From Burkholderiales bacterium (GTDB lineage: Bacteria; Pseudomonadota; Gammaproteobacteria; Burkholderiales; Nitrosomonadaceae), in assembly GCA_024235795.1 (NCBI GenBank), contig JACKLR010000003.1, forward strand, positions 62,001 through 126,000: a stretch of DNA of 64,000 bases, given 5' to 3'. Made by a program: the position numbers and the translations under genes. Under the pieces are notes generated by a model. The model made no database searches. It was given only the letters and a program-made list of their open reading frames with translations, and was not told where the DNA came from. Of this stretch, positions 35,820 through 44,019 are shown one piece after another. Positions within the stretch are counted from its first letter, which is position 1, and every line of letters starts with the position of its first letter.

Positions 35820-36218
35820 ATGATGAAAAAACTGTTAATTACTTCAACGATCCTGCTTTTCAGTACCAATACAATCGCTGAATGGACCAAAATCAGTGAC
35901 AGTGACAAGAACGGCGGCTATACAATTTACACTGACTTAACAACCAAAAGCAAGGTTAATGACAAGGTAAAAATGTGGATTCTGATTGATTACAAAATCA
36001 AGCAGGAAGATACAGGTGTTTATTTTTTATCAAAAAAAGTACGGCGCAAATATGACTGCCAGACTAAACATGTCAGATTGCTGGCATTCAAGCTATACAG
36101 CTGGGATATGGGACAAGGCGAGCTCGTTCGCGCCTATAGCCAACCGCAGAAATGGGAAGAAGTACAATCTGCGGGCATCGATGACAGCGAATGGAACGCA
36201 GCCTGCGGTAATGAATAA
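35820..36218 (+). CDS. Secreted surface-adhesin-E-like protein
   Basis: 132 residues with a cleavable signal peptide (MMKKLLITSTILLFSTNTIA, cut before EWTKI). The mature 112 residues have the pattern of the small adhesin-E-like family: EWTKISDSDKNGGYTIYTDL, then VKMWILIDYK, then a first cysteine in RKYDCQTKHVRLLAF, MGQGELVRAYSQPQKWEEV, and a last cysteine in WNAACGN. The two cysteines probably pair. In Haemophilus, protein E binds host matrix proteins, but environmental relatives have no known role. Two ATG codons in tandem make the exact start uncertain by one residue. It is the only rightward gene among leftward neighbours. Confidence 0.7.
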   Translation: MMKKLLITSTILLFSTNTIAEWTKISDSDKNGGYTIYTDLTTKSKVNDKVKMWILIDYKIKQEDTGVYFLSKKVRRKYDCQTKHVRLLAFKLYSWDMGQGELVRAYSQPQKWEEVQSAGIDDSEWNAACGNE

Positions 36219-36226
36219 TCTCTAAT

Positions 36227-36378
36227 GGGCACCTCTAAAAATTCAGAGTTTTAAACAAGACGAGGCCAGTTCTTGTTGATAGCAAAAAATTTTGACGCAG
36301 CATATGATTGATATGTAAGGAAACATTTTTTGTAAACAACGAAGTATTGTGACGAAGTACGGCTTTTTAGAGATGTCC
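36227..36378. mobile_element. MITE-like element with 15-bp terminal inverted repeats and TAAT duplication
   Basis: The left end GGGCACCTCTAAAAA matches the inverted right end GGACATCTCTAAAAA at 13 of 15 positions. The flanks are TAAT at 36223-36226 and TAAT at 36379-36382, a 4-bp target duplication. The 152-bp interior has no ORF of any length. It therefore looks like a non-autonomous element mobilised by an absent transposase with the same ends. It sits between the adhesin-like gene and the RNase T2 gene. The RNase stop codon (TAG) is formed from the target duplication plus the element's last base, and the reconstructed empty site would also have ended in TAG. Confidence 0.72.
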
Positions 36379-37382
36379 TAATGTGCGAACCCAATGGGAT
36401 CAACATTAAATTCTCCACCGCAGTTAGATTTAAATGTGCGATTTTCCCTATTCATTAACGTTTCCAGATCCGCTTTGTTATCCGGCACATCGGTCAGATG
36501 AATATACACATCAACTAGATTATCACCTTGACACTTCAGTTCAATGCTCTTATGCGTATCCTGTCCTAACGCACAGTTGATACGCGCAATGAATGCAGCT
36601 TCTGTTACCGTCTCACCGATATGACGGGACATAAAATAACCAATACCTGATGCATTGAATTGCCGGGTCATGTTAACCGCCACTTCAAAGTATTCATCAA
36701 TGGTCAAATTGGTCTGACACGTACCATGTTTAAACCATTCATGGCGCTGCAGGCAGGAGCCCGCCGCCGCACTCGGCATGACCTGTTCTAGATTTTTCCG
36801 GACATCAGTGAAAAGCTGTAATTGCGGATAATCACAGAAATGGCCTGGATTGTTTTTTACTTCTCCGCAGAAACCATATTTTGTACCACATTCCTGTCTG
36901 TTCGGCCACAGACCATGCAACGCGAAGTTGTTGGCCTGATAGGCATTTTTGTCGTCGATCTGGCATTCCGGCTTGCTTCGACCACTGCTTGTTTCACAAA
37001 ATGCCGGTTGCCAGCTTAAAGCCAACACATAACTGTCTTCCAGTCCGGCGGTATTGCATTTATTATTTCCAGACGAACCCCCGCCGATCTTGACATCGAT
37101 CTGACCGCAGTTTTCCGCCACCCAGCGTTCATGCGGTTGCGCATCGGGAACCGTTAGTCGGTACCAGGACGGGTCATTTACTTTATTGACTTCAATGATT
37201 CCATATGTCTGTCCAATACTCAGTTGGACATCACCGGGATTTGTTCTTTTGTTTTTTGAAACAAACGCTTCACATGACTGTGTTGCGGTAAATGTACCGC
37301 TTGCGGGGGAACTGGCCAGTAAGCTATTTGATAAGACAAAAAGTACAAGAAAAACCGTGACAAACTTTATTTTCTTAATCAT
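36378..37382 (-). CDS. Secreted ribonuclease T2 family protein with N-terminal SH3-like domain
   Basis: 334 residues with a signal peptide (MIKKIKFVTVFLVLFVLSNSLLA). A domain of about 70 residues follows (CEAFVSKNKRTNPGDVQLSIGQTYGIIEV...WYRLTVPD...RWVAENCG), with SH3b-like strand spacing and a cysteine at each end. After a Gly/Ser linker comes the RNase T2 domain: YVLALSWQPAFCE, then the first active-site segment NFALHGLWPN (catalytic His) and the second, HEWFKHGTC (Glu, Lys and His). Many cysteines support a disulfide-bonded periplasmic or secreted enzyme. It cleaves single-stranded RNA via 2',3'-cyclic phosphates. The ribosome site AAGGGGA supports the ATG. Confidence 0.9.
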   Translation of the reverse strand: MIKKIKFVTVFLVLFVLSNSLLASSPASGTFTATQSCEAFVSKNKRTNPGDVQLSIGQTYGIIEVNKVNDPSWYRLTVPDAQPHERWVAENCGQIDVKIGGGSSGNNKCNTAGLEDSYVLALSWQPAFCETSSGRSKPECQIDDKNAYQANNFALHGLWPNRQECGTKYGFCGEVKNNPGHFCDYPQLQLFTDVRKNLEQVMPSAAAGSCLQRHEWFKHGTCQTNLTIDEYFEVAVNMTRQFNASGIGYFMSRHIGETVTEAAFIARINCALGQDTHKSIELKCQGDNLVDVYIHLTDVPDNKADLETLMNRENRTFKSNCGGEFNVDPIGFAH

Positions 37383-37511
37383 AACATCCCCTTGATGACA
37401 TAAAGATCAGAAATTGACAACAGATTGTAGCGATAAATCCAGTCACGTTTAAGTTACCGTCAATCATCCCTTTAAAAATGCTGTACTGAAAAAGGCTGTA
37501 TTCAGGTTATT

Positions 37512-38662
37512 TTATTCTCCTGGAAAAATCACGTCACTATATATACCCTCCACACCTTTGCTCTGAAGAAAATCAAAAAATACGGCTTGATTAACAGTAT
37601 GTGCGTAAACAAACAACCCTTTATTTTTTAGTTGCTGCGCCAGTGTGCCTTGAGTCGCCCGATTTACGGGCAAAGTAACTGCAGCAAGCACATGGCTACT
37701 TGCAAAATCCAAGAGCTGCGCATCTGAAATATTTGTACGGTACACAGTAAAAATAATTTTTTCAAATCCTAACGCTACTGCCTGGTTATATTCATTGATA
37801 TTATAAATCTGCGGCATGAACTGCCCTTTCATTCTGCCAGCATTTTTTGCAATATAAGCCAACCCTTCAAGATTCCTTGCTTTGATATCGGTAATGATTT
37901 TTGCATCCGGCCGTTCATGCAGCCAGGCCAGAAGTTGCTCTAAGTTTAACTGCGTTAATCCATAATTCATGGACAACCGATTAAATTTATTGAGGTCTGG
38001 TGCTTTTGAATGCATCGAAAAGTGTTGTCTGTAAGTTTCGTTCCAGTCATGGATAAGTACCAGGTGATTATCGCTCGTCCATGAAAAATCCATTTCTATA
38101 AATCGTTGCCCGAGATCATACGTTTTATTCAAAGCCTGCAAAGAATTTGTCACGTGATTTCCTGCAATTTCTCCGCCACCATGCGCAATTAGCTGAGGCA
38201 TTGCGTTATTATTGGAAATACTTTCATGACCCGATCGTCGCCAGTTTTGTGGCAATAAATAAATCTCAACACCCTTAATCGCCAACCAGCTTTTGCTGTC
38301 AAGCGGATCTGAATCAATACGGGTCAAAACAAAATAAAACCTGTGCTGACCGATCTGCCTATTCTCCATCGACTCGATAAGAATAGTCTCGTCTGACATG
38401 TCTTTAATTTTCTGCCCCGAAAGTTGATGAATAAATAAGATTTCATGATTTGGTTGAATCCATGCAACATGAACATTGAATCGACAATGCCATCTGGCAC
38501 TCTTTCGGCCGTTACTTCCAAATGTATCGATACTTGTTCAGACGGTTGATACAAATCCTTTTGTGTAGAGATCGCAATGCAATTGTCGCAAATCAGCGCC
38601 AAAACAGTTTGAGCGTAAAATAACAGACACAAAAAGCATGTTCCCGCCAGGCGCTTCATCAT
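37512..38662 (-). pseudogene. Glycerophosphodiester phosphodiesterase split by a frameshift
   Basis: The 5' part (38662 to about 38480) encodes a signal peptide (MMKRLAGTCFLCLLFYAQTVLA) and the start of a beta-rich domain (CDNCIAISTQKDLYQPSEQVSIHLEVTAERVPDG). After that the sensible sequence moves to another frame, NVHVAWIQPNHEILFIHQLSGQK, which runs without a break into DETILIESMENRQIG and on to the end. The C-terminal GDPD domain has LIAHGGGEIAGNHVTNSLQALN, then FIEMDFSWTSDNHLVLIHDWN (Glu, Asp and His of the metal site) and ITDIKARNLE. One base lost or gained near 38470-38490 explains the split. If real, export of the catalytic domain is lost; a sequencing error is the alternative. Confidence 0.75.
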
Positions 38663-38725
38663 GAGTAGCTAATTTCCTTCATTGCATCAATTATCCGTAT
38701 TGTAAAAGGCATTTACTCGCCCATG

Positions 38726-41092
38726 TCATTGCCAGATTATTTTTTCCAGTATCTTGAACTGCCCGCCCAACTCCGGAGTACGCTTCATTTTTACAGCATA
38801 CGTTTGTTTTCCAGATTTCAAAAATGGAATAATCAATTCAGCATTACCAAAATAAGCATGACAATTACTTGATTGCGGATCGGGAATAATTTCTCCCTGC
38901 AAAACCAAATCGGCCACACTATACCGGTCGGTATCGATCTTCGATAATACCGTGTGATACCAAACGTTTTCATAGGCAACACCGGTTAAATGTATATCGC
39001 CGGTTTTTGAATCGATATAGTTCTTGTCAAAATCGCCGGCACGGCATATATCCAACAAACCGAACACTTCAGCTTCTTTCTCAATATGCCGCTTGGTTTT
39101 CACAAGCTGATTTGAACAACCTGAATTTTCGATTTTTAGGTATGACGGATCGCTGCTACTGCCCAGAAAATCAAATTGTCCTTGGACATTTTTCCGCAAC
39201 ACTGCAATACCGTTATTGTTCGCCTGATTCATTTCTCTTTTTAAAAATTGCGGTAAATAATCCGCTCTCGCAATAAGTAGAAATGGCATCTTTTCATACT
39301 GATAAACAACATGACTCAGGTTCTCAAGATTGAATGTAACTGTATGCTCCACTTTTCCGTGGCCGTCAAGAACAACCAGCAGGCCGTGGTTGAATCCCAG
39401 CGTTTCCGGTGCAAGCGGATGCCCGGCGAGATTCATTGTGATTGCATGATTACCAACCTTAACGGTGTTGTTCCGAATGACGACCAGATGCCCATCTGAA
39501 CACGGGTCATTATCCATACGCGTGAGAAAATGCCTGTTGATGTATTGAATTGCATCCAGCCGTTGTTTAGATATAAGAGTGTCAGTCGATTCGCGCTGAC
39601 CGTCATTCATCAGATTTTTACCTGCCAGAAATGCGCGCTCATGCTGAACATTCATCAAATGCAACACAGTTGGCGCAATATCCATATGCGTACCGTCGAC
39701 ATTTATTTCTCCCGTGGCGTCGGCATTTAAAATCACAAACGAAAGCAGTCGCTCATAACCGTTTGGGTAGTATCGCTGCGCCACATTCCGCATTGCCAAA
39801 TGATCGCTGAAAAGGACAACCAGCGTATTCTTCCATGCCGGGTGCTGGCTGATAGACTCAATAAACCGATTGATCAAAAAATCGGTGCAATGCACGGCAT
39901 CGAGCATCGAATTTTCGTAGTACTTGTACTTTGCACAACTTCTTGAAGCATGGCCATCGGGATGATGAGTGTCCAGTGTCAACAATGTCAAGTTAAACGG
40001 CTGATACGATTGCGCGAGCAATTTGAATTTTTCTTCAGCGATCGTAAAAAGCGAGTCGTCGTAGAGTCCCCAACCCGATAGATACGTTTCATCATCCAGC
40101 TGACCTAAAAGCGCTGTTTTTCCGAACACTTCATCGTAACCATGACCCGCAAGAAAATCGCCTTTTCCAGCAAACTTGGTTGATGCGCCCCCCATATAAA
40201 CCTGATAATAACCGGCCTGTTTCAGAATATCGCCCAAGCACACAGCCTGGTTTAGAAATCCAGTCTGTAAAATATCGTTTCCCCCTGAGACAGAACTATA
40301 CAGTAACGGCGTTCCGCATTGTGAAGCCACCATACCAGCAATTGTCCAGCCTGTTCCTTCAGTTTGTTTCATCCGGCTGAATGTAAGACCCGAATGTTTG
40401 AGCCGGTTCAGATTCGGAGTCAGACCGGGAAAAACCCATTCGTCAGTATAGATATCTTCCAGGCTTTCCAAGTAAATAAACACCAGATTTTTTCCGGCAA
40501 CAACAGGACCAATGCCGACCGCCAAGGAATCCGGGTTCAATTCAAGCGCGTGCCACGCAATCCGATCAACCGCCAGATTCTTTTCCCCATTTAACAATGT
40601 CTGAATTTGCCGGGTGCCGGATTGCGAAATGTCAGGCTCAAGAAAGAACAGGGCAAAAACGAAAAAAAATAACTGAACAGATGCCGGAGAGTTTTTGATT
40701 TGACGACTACTGCCAAACCATATCCAGGATAAAATCGTAATAACAAAAAAATAAATCAAGACTGCAATCAGGATTGGCAGATAGGCGCTTCCGGCTTCTG
40801 TAATACTGCCCCAGCTAAAGTGGAAGAAAAAACGCTCATTAAAACTTTCTCCCTGGAAATAAAACGATGCCAACCTGCTCAACTCAAAAATAGCCAGCAA
40901 CGCAACCATGAAAAAGCCCAGAATCCGCCGCACTAGCTTGTTTGCAATCCTGCCAATAAGATCATTCAAGGTATAAAGCATAATGATCAACGCTGTAACT
41001 GACAGGAGTAACCAGGTTATTTCCCGTTCAATACTGTAATAAAACGAAGCCAGAACAGGAAGAATCAGCAGTAATGTAAATTTAATAACCAT
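38726..41092 (-). CDS. OpgB-like phosphoglycerol transferase (sulfatase fold)
   Basis: 788 residues. Five N-terminal membrane helices (about 1-165) precede a periplasmic alkaline-phosphatase-superfamily domain. NLVFIYLESLEDIYTDE (about 199-215) holds the metal-binding Glu. EGTGWTIAGMVASQCGTPLL (about 239-258) has the catalytic Thr in a context like that of MdoB/OpgB (GYTIAGxVASQCG). LTLDTHHPDGH and VVLFSDHLAMRN supply the other metal ligands. The C-terminal 250 residues are an extra soluble domain. OpgB moves phosphoglycerol from phosphatidylglycerol to periplasmic glucans. The SQCG match makes this more likely than lipoteichoic-acid synthase or lipid A phosphoethanolamine transferase, but opgG and opgH are not seen. 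Confidence 0.8.
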   Translation of the reverse strand: MVIKFTLLLILPVLASFYYSIEREITWLLLSVTALIIMLYTLNDLIGRIANKLVRRILGFFMVALLAIFELSRLASFYFQGESFNERFFFHFSWGSITEAGSAYLPILIAVLIYFFVITILSWIWFGSSRQIKNSPASVQLFFFVFALFFLEPDISQSGTRQIQTLLNGEKNLAVDRIAWHALELNPDSLAVGIGPVVAGKNLVFIYLESLEDIYTDEWVFPGLTPNLNRLKHSGLTFSRMKQTEGTGWTIAGMVASQCGTPLLYSSVSGGNDILQTGFLNQAVCLGDILKQAGYYQVYMGGASTKFAGKGDFLAGHGYDEVFGKTALLGQLDDETYLSGWGLYDDSLFTIAEEKFKLLAQSYQPFNLTLLTLDTHHPDGHASRSCAKYKYYENSMLDAVHCTDFLINRFIESISQHPAWKNTLVVLFSDHLAMRNVAQRYYPNGYERLLSFVILNADATGEINVDGTHMDIAPTVLHLMNVQHERAFLAGKNLMNDGQRESTDTLISKQRLDAIQYINRHFLTRMDNDPCSDGHLVVIRNNTVKVGNHAITMNLAGHPLAPETLGFNHGLLVVLDGHGKVEHTVTFNLENLSHVVYQYEKMPFLLIARADYLPQFLKREMNQANNNGIAVLRKNVQGQFDFLGSSSDPSYLKIENSGCSNQLVKTKRHIEKEAEVFGLLDICRAGDFDKNYIDSKTGDIHLTGVAYENVWYHTVLSKIDTDRYSVADLVLQGEIIPDPQSSNCHAYFGNAELIIPFLKSGKQTYAVKMKRTPELGGQFKILEKIIWQ

Positions 41093-41375
41093 GTTTCAAA
41101 CTTAAACACGTTGATCGCAGTAAACGAAAATATACCCAGTTATTTTAAAACAGAGTTACATCGGAAAATTAAGAAAACGGTGATTGAGTGATTTGATAAC
41201 GCATTAAGTCCTTGAACCTGATCCCGTCAGTCTAGCCTTTAAAAAACTAATGATAAACAATTACCCAGCTAATGAGGCAGTTTCTTTTTTCCTCAGAGAA
41301 CTAATATTCCAACAAATCAATTGCTTTTTTACCACCCATCAATACACCATATGTAGTCGATCCTGAAAAAGTATT
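41093..41375. other. Intergenic region with a possible gene fragment
   Basis: No complete gene is present. On the minus strand 41301-41375 reads HNTFSGSTTYGVLMGGKKAI, then DLLEY and a stop, which looks protein-like and ends at the IS21 insertion point. Rejoining the two sides of the IS21 target adds LSTENFS upstream. It may be the tail of a gene broken by earlier insertions, but it is too short to name. Confidence 0.25.
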
Positions 41376-41619
41376 ATGAGTGCATATTCCGGTACAAGCT
41401 GAACACCTATTCTGGCTCAACGTGAACAAGTATTCTGGTCGAATGTGAACAGCCATTCCGGTTGAAGATGAACATTTTCGCTGAATTTCCGGAATGAGCG
41501 TTCAACATGCCGGAATCGTTGTTCAATACGGCCGGAATTTTTTCAACGCATTGTTTTAATTTAGTTTGCTAAGCTGTCCGCCTTTTGGGAGGCGGACATT
41601 GGCAGCCAGGAGAATAACA

Positions 41620-42933
41620 ATGCGAAATATCAGAGAAGTTTTACGCTTGCGACTATGTGCCAAGTTAAAATACCGGCAGATCAGTCAAAGCACGAAAGTG
41701 AGTATGGGCAGCATTAAGAAACTGCTGTCGCGTGCCGACGAACTGGGTTTGTCCTGGCCTTTGCCTGATGATCTAGACGATGCCGATCTGGCTCGTCTGT
41801 TCTATCCATCGTCTGATACCACGGTATCATCACGGTATATCAAGCCTGACTGGTCTGTTGTTCATCAGGAGCTTAAGCGCAAAGGTATGACCAAGCAATT
41901 GCTGTGGGAAGAATATACGGCCGCTCACCCCAACCGCTGTTACAGTTACTCACAATACTGCGACCGTTACCGTCACTGGCTGAAAAAACAAAAACGTTCC
42001 ATGCGCCAGGCGCACAAAGCTGGCGAAAAATGTTTTGTCGATTACTGTGGACAAACCGTACCGATCATTGATGCGGCCAGTGGTGAAATCCGTCAGGCTC
42101 AGATTTTTGTCGGTACATTGGGTGCATCCAACTATACCTACGCTGAAGCCACGGCTGGACAAACACTGCCTGAATGGTTGGACAGCCAAAGCCGTATGCT
42201 GGAGTTTTTTGGCGGTTGTCCTGAAATCATCGTGCCCGACAACCTGAAATCCGGCGTCAGCAAATGTTGCCGCTATGATCCTGACTTGAATCCCAGCTAT
42301 CAGCAATGGGCTGCCCATTATCAGGTCGCAGTCATTCCGGCACGGCCTTACAAACCCAAAGACAAGGCGAAGGTTGAAGTGGGTGTGCAGATTGTTGAAC
42401 GCTGGATACTGGCAAAGCTGCGCAGACAAACTTTCTTCAGCCTGGCAGAACTTAATCGCTGTATTGCCAGTCTGCTCGATGATTTAAACCACAGGGCTTT
42501 CAAACAATTACCCGGCAATCGCAAACAGGCTTTTGAACAACTCGACAAACCAGCCTTGCAGCCATTACCGGTAAACGCCTACAGCTATGTCGATATCAAA
42601 ACCGTCAAGGTCAACATCGATTACCATGTTCAGTACCGGCAACACCAATACTCGGTGCCACATCAGTATGTCGGCGAACATCTGCAACTGCACGCCAGTG
42701 AAACGCTGATCAGCCTGTTCTCTAATGGGCGGCCGATTGCTTCACATCCTCGGGCGCATCGCCCCGGAACCACAACGTTACCGGCACATATGCCAGTCCG
42801 GCATCAGAAACACCAGCAATGGACACCGGGACGGTTAAAAAACTGGGCCAAAGATATCGGCAGCGAAGTACTGGCGTGGGTGGATTATCAACTGAGCAGC
42901 AAAGCACACCCCGAACAGGCTTATCGTGTCTGA
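41620..42933 (+). CDS. istA: IstA transposase, C-terminally truncated by a 19-bp duplication
   Basis: Starting at the ATG at 41620 (MRNIREVLRLRL, the usual IstA opening; the frame is open further upstream but not conserved). It contains an N-terminal helix-turn-helix (LKYRQISQSTKVSMGSIKKLLSRA) and the rve-type DDE core: KCFVDYCGQTVPIID (first Asp), EIIVPDNLKSGV (second Asp) and KPKDKAKVEVGVQIVERWI (Glu). The frame stops at 42933 after HPEQAYRV because GAACAGGCTTATCGTGTCT is repeated at 42913-42931 and 42932-42950. The true C-terminus continues in the next frame (CLGLLNLSREYPPERL...HENIRGPRDYH) to 43159. The DDE core is whole; the lost tail of about 70 residues may impair activity. Confidence 0.9.
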   Translation: MRNIREVLRLRLCAKLKYRQISQSTKVSMGSIKKLLSRADELGLSWPLPDDLDDADLARLFYPSSDTTVSSRYIKPDWSVVHQELKRKGMTKQLLWEEYTAAHPNRCYSYSQYCDRYRHWLKKQKRSMRQAHKAGEKCFVDYCGQTVPIIDAASGEIRQAQIFVGTLGASNYTYAEATAGQTLPEWLDSQSRMLEFFGGCPEIIVPDNLKSGVSKCCRYDPDLNPSYQQWAAHYQVAVIPARPYKPKDKAKVEVGVQIVERWILAKLRRQTFFSLAELNRCIASLLDDLNHRAFKQLPGNRKQAFEQLDKPALQPLPVNAYSYVDIKTVKVNIDYHVQYRQHQYSVPHQYVGEHLQLHASETLISLFSNGRPIASHPRAHRPGTTTLPAHMPVRHQKHQQWTPGRLKNWAKDIGSEVLAWVDYQLSSKAHPEQAYRV

Positions 42934-42951
42934 ACAGGCTTATCGTGTCTG

Positions 42952-43159
42952 TCTGGGCCTGCTCAATCTCAGCCGGGAATATCCCCCGGAACGACTGGAC
43001 AAAGCCTGCAAAATCGCCAATGCACAACGGCTTTATCGGCTCAAGCAGATCAAGTCCATCCTGCAAAGCAACCGCGACCAATTGCCACAACAACTGGATA
43101 TCAACATCCAATTACCACAAACGCATGAAAATATCCGTGGCCCCAGGGACTACCATTAA
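42952..43159 (+). pseudogene. Detached C-terminal segment of IstA
   Basis: Out of frame with the body of istA only because of the 19-bp tandem copy just upstream. It reads CLGLLNLSREYPPERLDKAC, then KIANAQRLYRLKQIKSILQSN and ends in RGPRDYH, the normal end of this IS21 subgroup. It has no ribosome site of its own. Removing one copy of the duplication restores a continuous istA of about 506 codons. Confidence 0.8.
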
Positions 43160-43171
43160 CAGGACGGCATC

Positions 43172-43930
43172 ATGACTCATACACAGGCTTTACAACAACT
43201 GCGCCAGCTAAAACTCTCTGGCATGGCCGATGCCCTGGTGCGCCAATTGGAACAAACCGGCACCTATGACAACCTGCCGTTTACCGAACGCCTGCAACTG
43301 CTGCTCGACGAAGAAAACCTCACGCGCACAAACCGCAAGCAAGACCGCCTGATTCGTCAGGCGCACTTTAAACTTAAAGCCAGCGTGCAAGATATCGACT
43401 ACCAGCATCCGCGTAATATCACCCAGTCACAGATCGCTCAACTAGCCCAGGCTGACTGGATTGAAAAGGGACAAAACCTGTTAATCACCGGCCCTTGTGG
43501 CAGCGGCAAAACCTATCTGGCCTGCGCCATCGGACACAACGCATGTCTGCATGAAATCACTGTACGGTATTACCGCCTGTCGCGATTACTGCTGATGCTG
43601 ACACAAGCCAAGGCTGATGGCTCATATCACAAACAACTGAAACTATTGGCCAAGCTACAATTGCTGATCATTGATGACTGGGGACTCGAGCCCTTAAAAC
43701 CCGCACATCGTAACGATCTGTTGGAAATCATGGATGACCGCCATGGCGCTACATCCACAATGCTCATCAGTCAGTTGCCTACTGATCAATGGTATACCGG
43801 CATCGGTGACAACACACTTGCCGATGCCATTCTTGATAGATTAATGCATAACGCTCACCGAATTCAATTGAAAGGAGAATCTATGCGAAAACGAAATAGC
43901 TTATTGACTCAAGATGAACAAATAAAGTAA
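43172..43930 (+). CDS. istB: IstB, IS21-family AAA+ ATPase helper
   Basis: A 252-residue IstB, the ATP-dependent partner of IstA that selects target DNA. The N-terminal helical part (LRQLKLSGMADALVRQLEQ) is followed by the AAA+ core: Walker A LLITGPCGSGKTYLACAIG (about residues 105-123), Walker B LQLLIIDDWGLEPL (about 164-177), sensor region STMLISQLPTDQWY and arginine-finger-like DRLMHNAHRIQLKGES. Everything appears intact, in contrast to istA. It begins 12 bp after the end of the istA C-terminal segment, the usual coupled arrangement. Confidence 0.95.
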   Translation: MTHTQALQQLRQLKLSGMADALVRQLEQTGTYDNLPFTERLQLLLDEENLTRTNRKQDRLIRQAHFKLKASVQDIDYQHPRNITQSQIAQLAQADWIEKGQNLLITGPCGSGKTYLACAIGHNACLHEITVRYYRLSRLLLMLTQAKADGSYHKQLKLLAKLQLLIIDDWGLEPLKPAHRNDLLEIMDDRHGATSTMLISQLPTDQWYTGIGDNTLADAILDRLMHNAHRIQLKGESMRKRNSLLTQDEQIK

Positions 43931-44019
43931 AAATACAAATCGTCATGCGTTGGAAAAATCTGTGTTCATATTCGCCCGGAATGAGTGTTCAACTTCGCCG
44001 GAATATGCAATGAGAGAAA

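Larger units (their letters stand above)
41381..44009 (+). mobile_element. Complete IS21-family insertion sequence
   Basis: The left end TGCATATTCCGG (41381) and the right end CCGGAATATGCA (ending 44009) are perfect 12-bp inverted repeats. ATGAG flanks both sides (41376-41380 and 44010-44014), a 5-bp target duplication that shows a single clean insertion. Inside the left end are four direct copies of a 23-bp unit at 41385, 41408, 41431 and 41454 (A/G-TATTCYGG...TGAACA), then three inverted copies (CCGGAAT at 41489, 41510 and 41532). The right end has two inverted copies. IS21 elements carry such subterminal repeats as transposase-binding sites. Length 2,629 bp. Confidence 0.92.
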
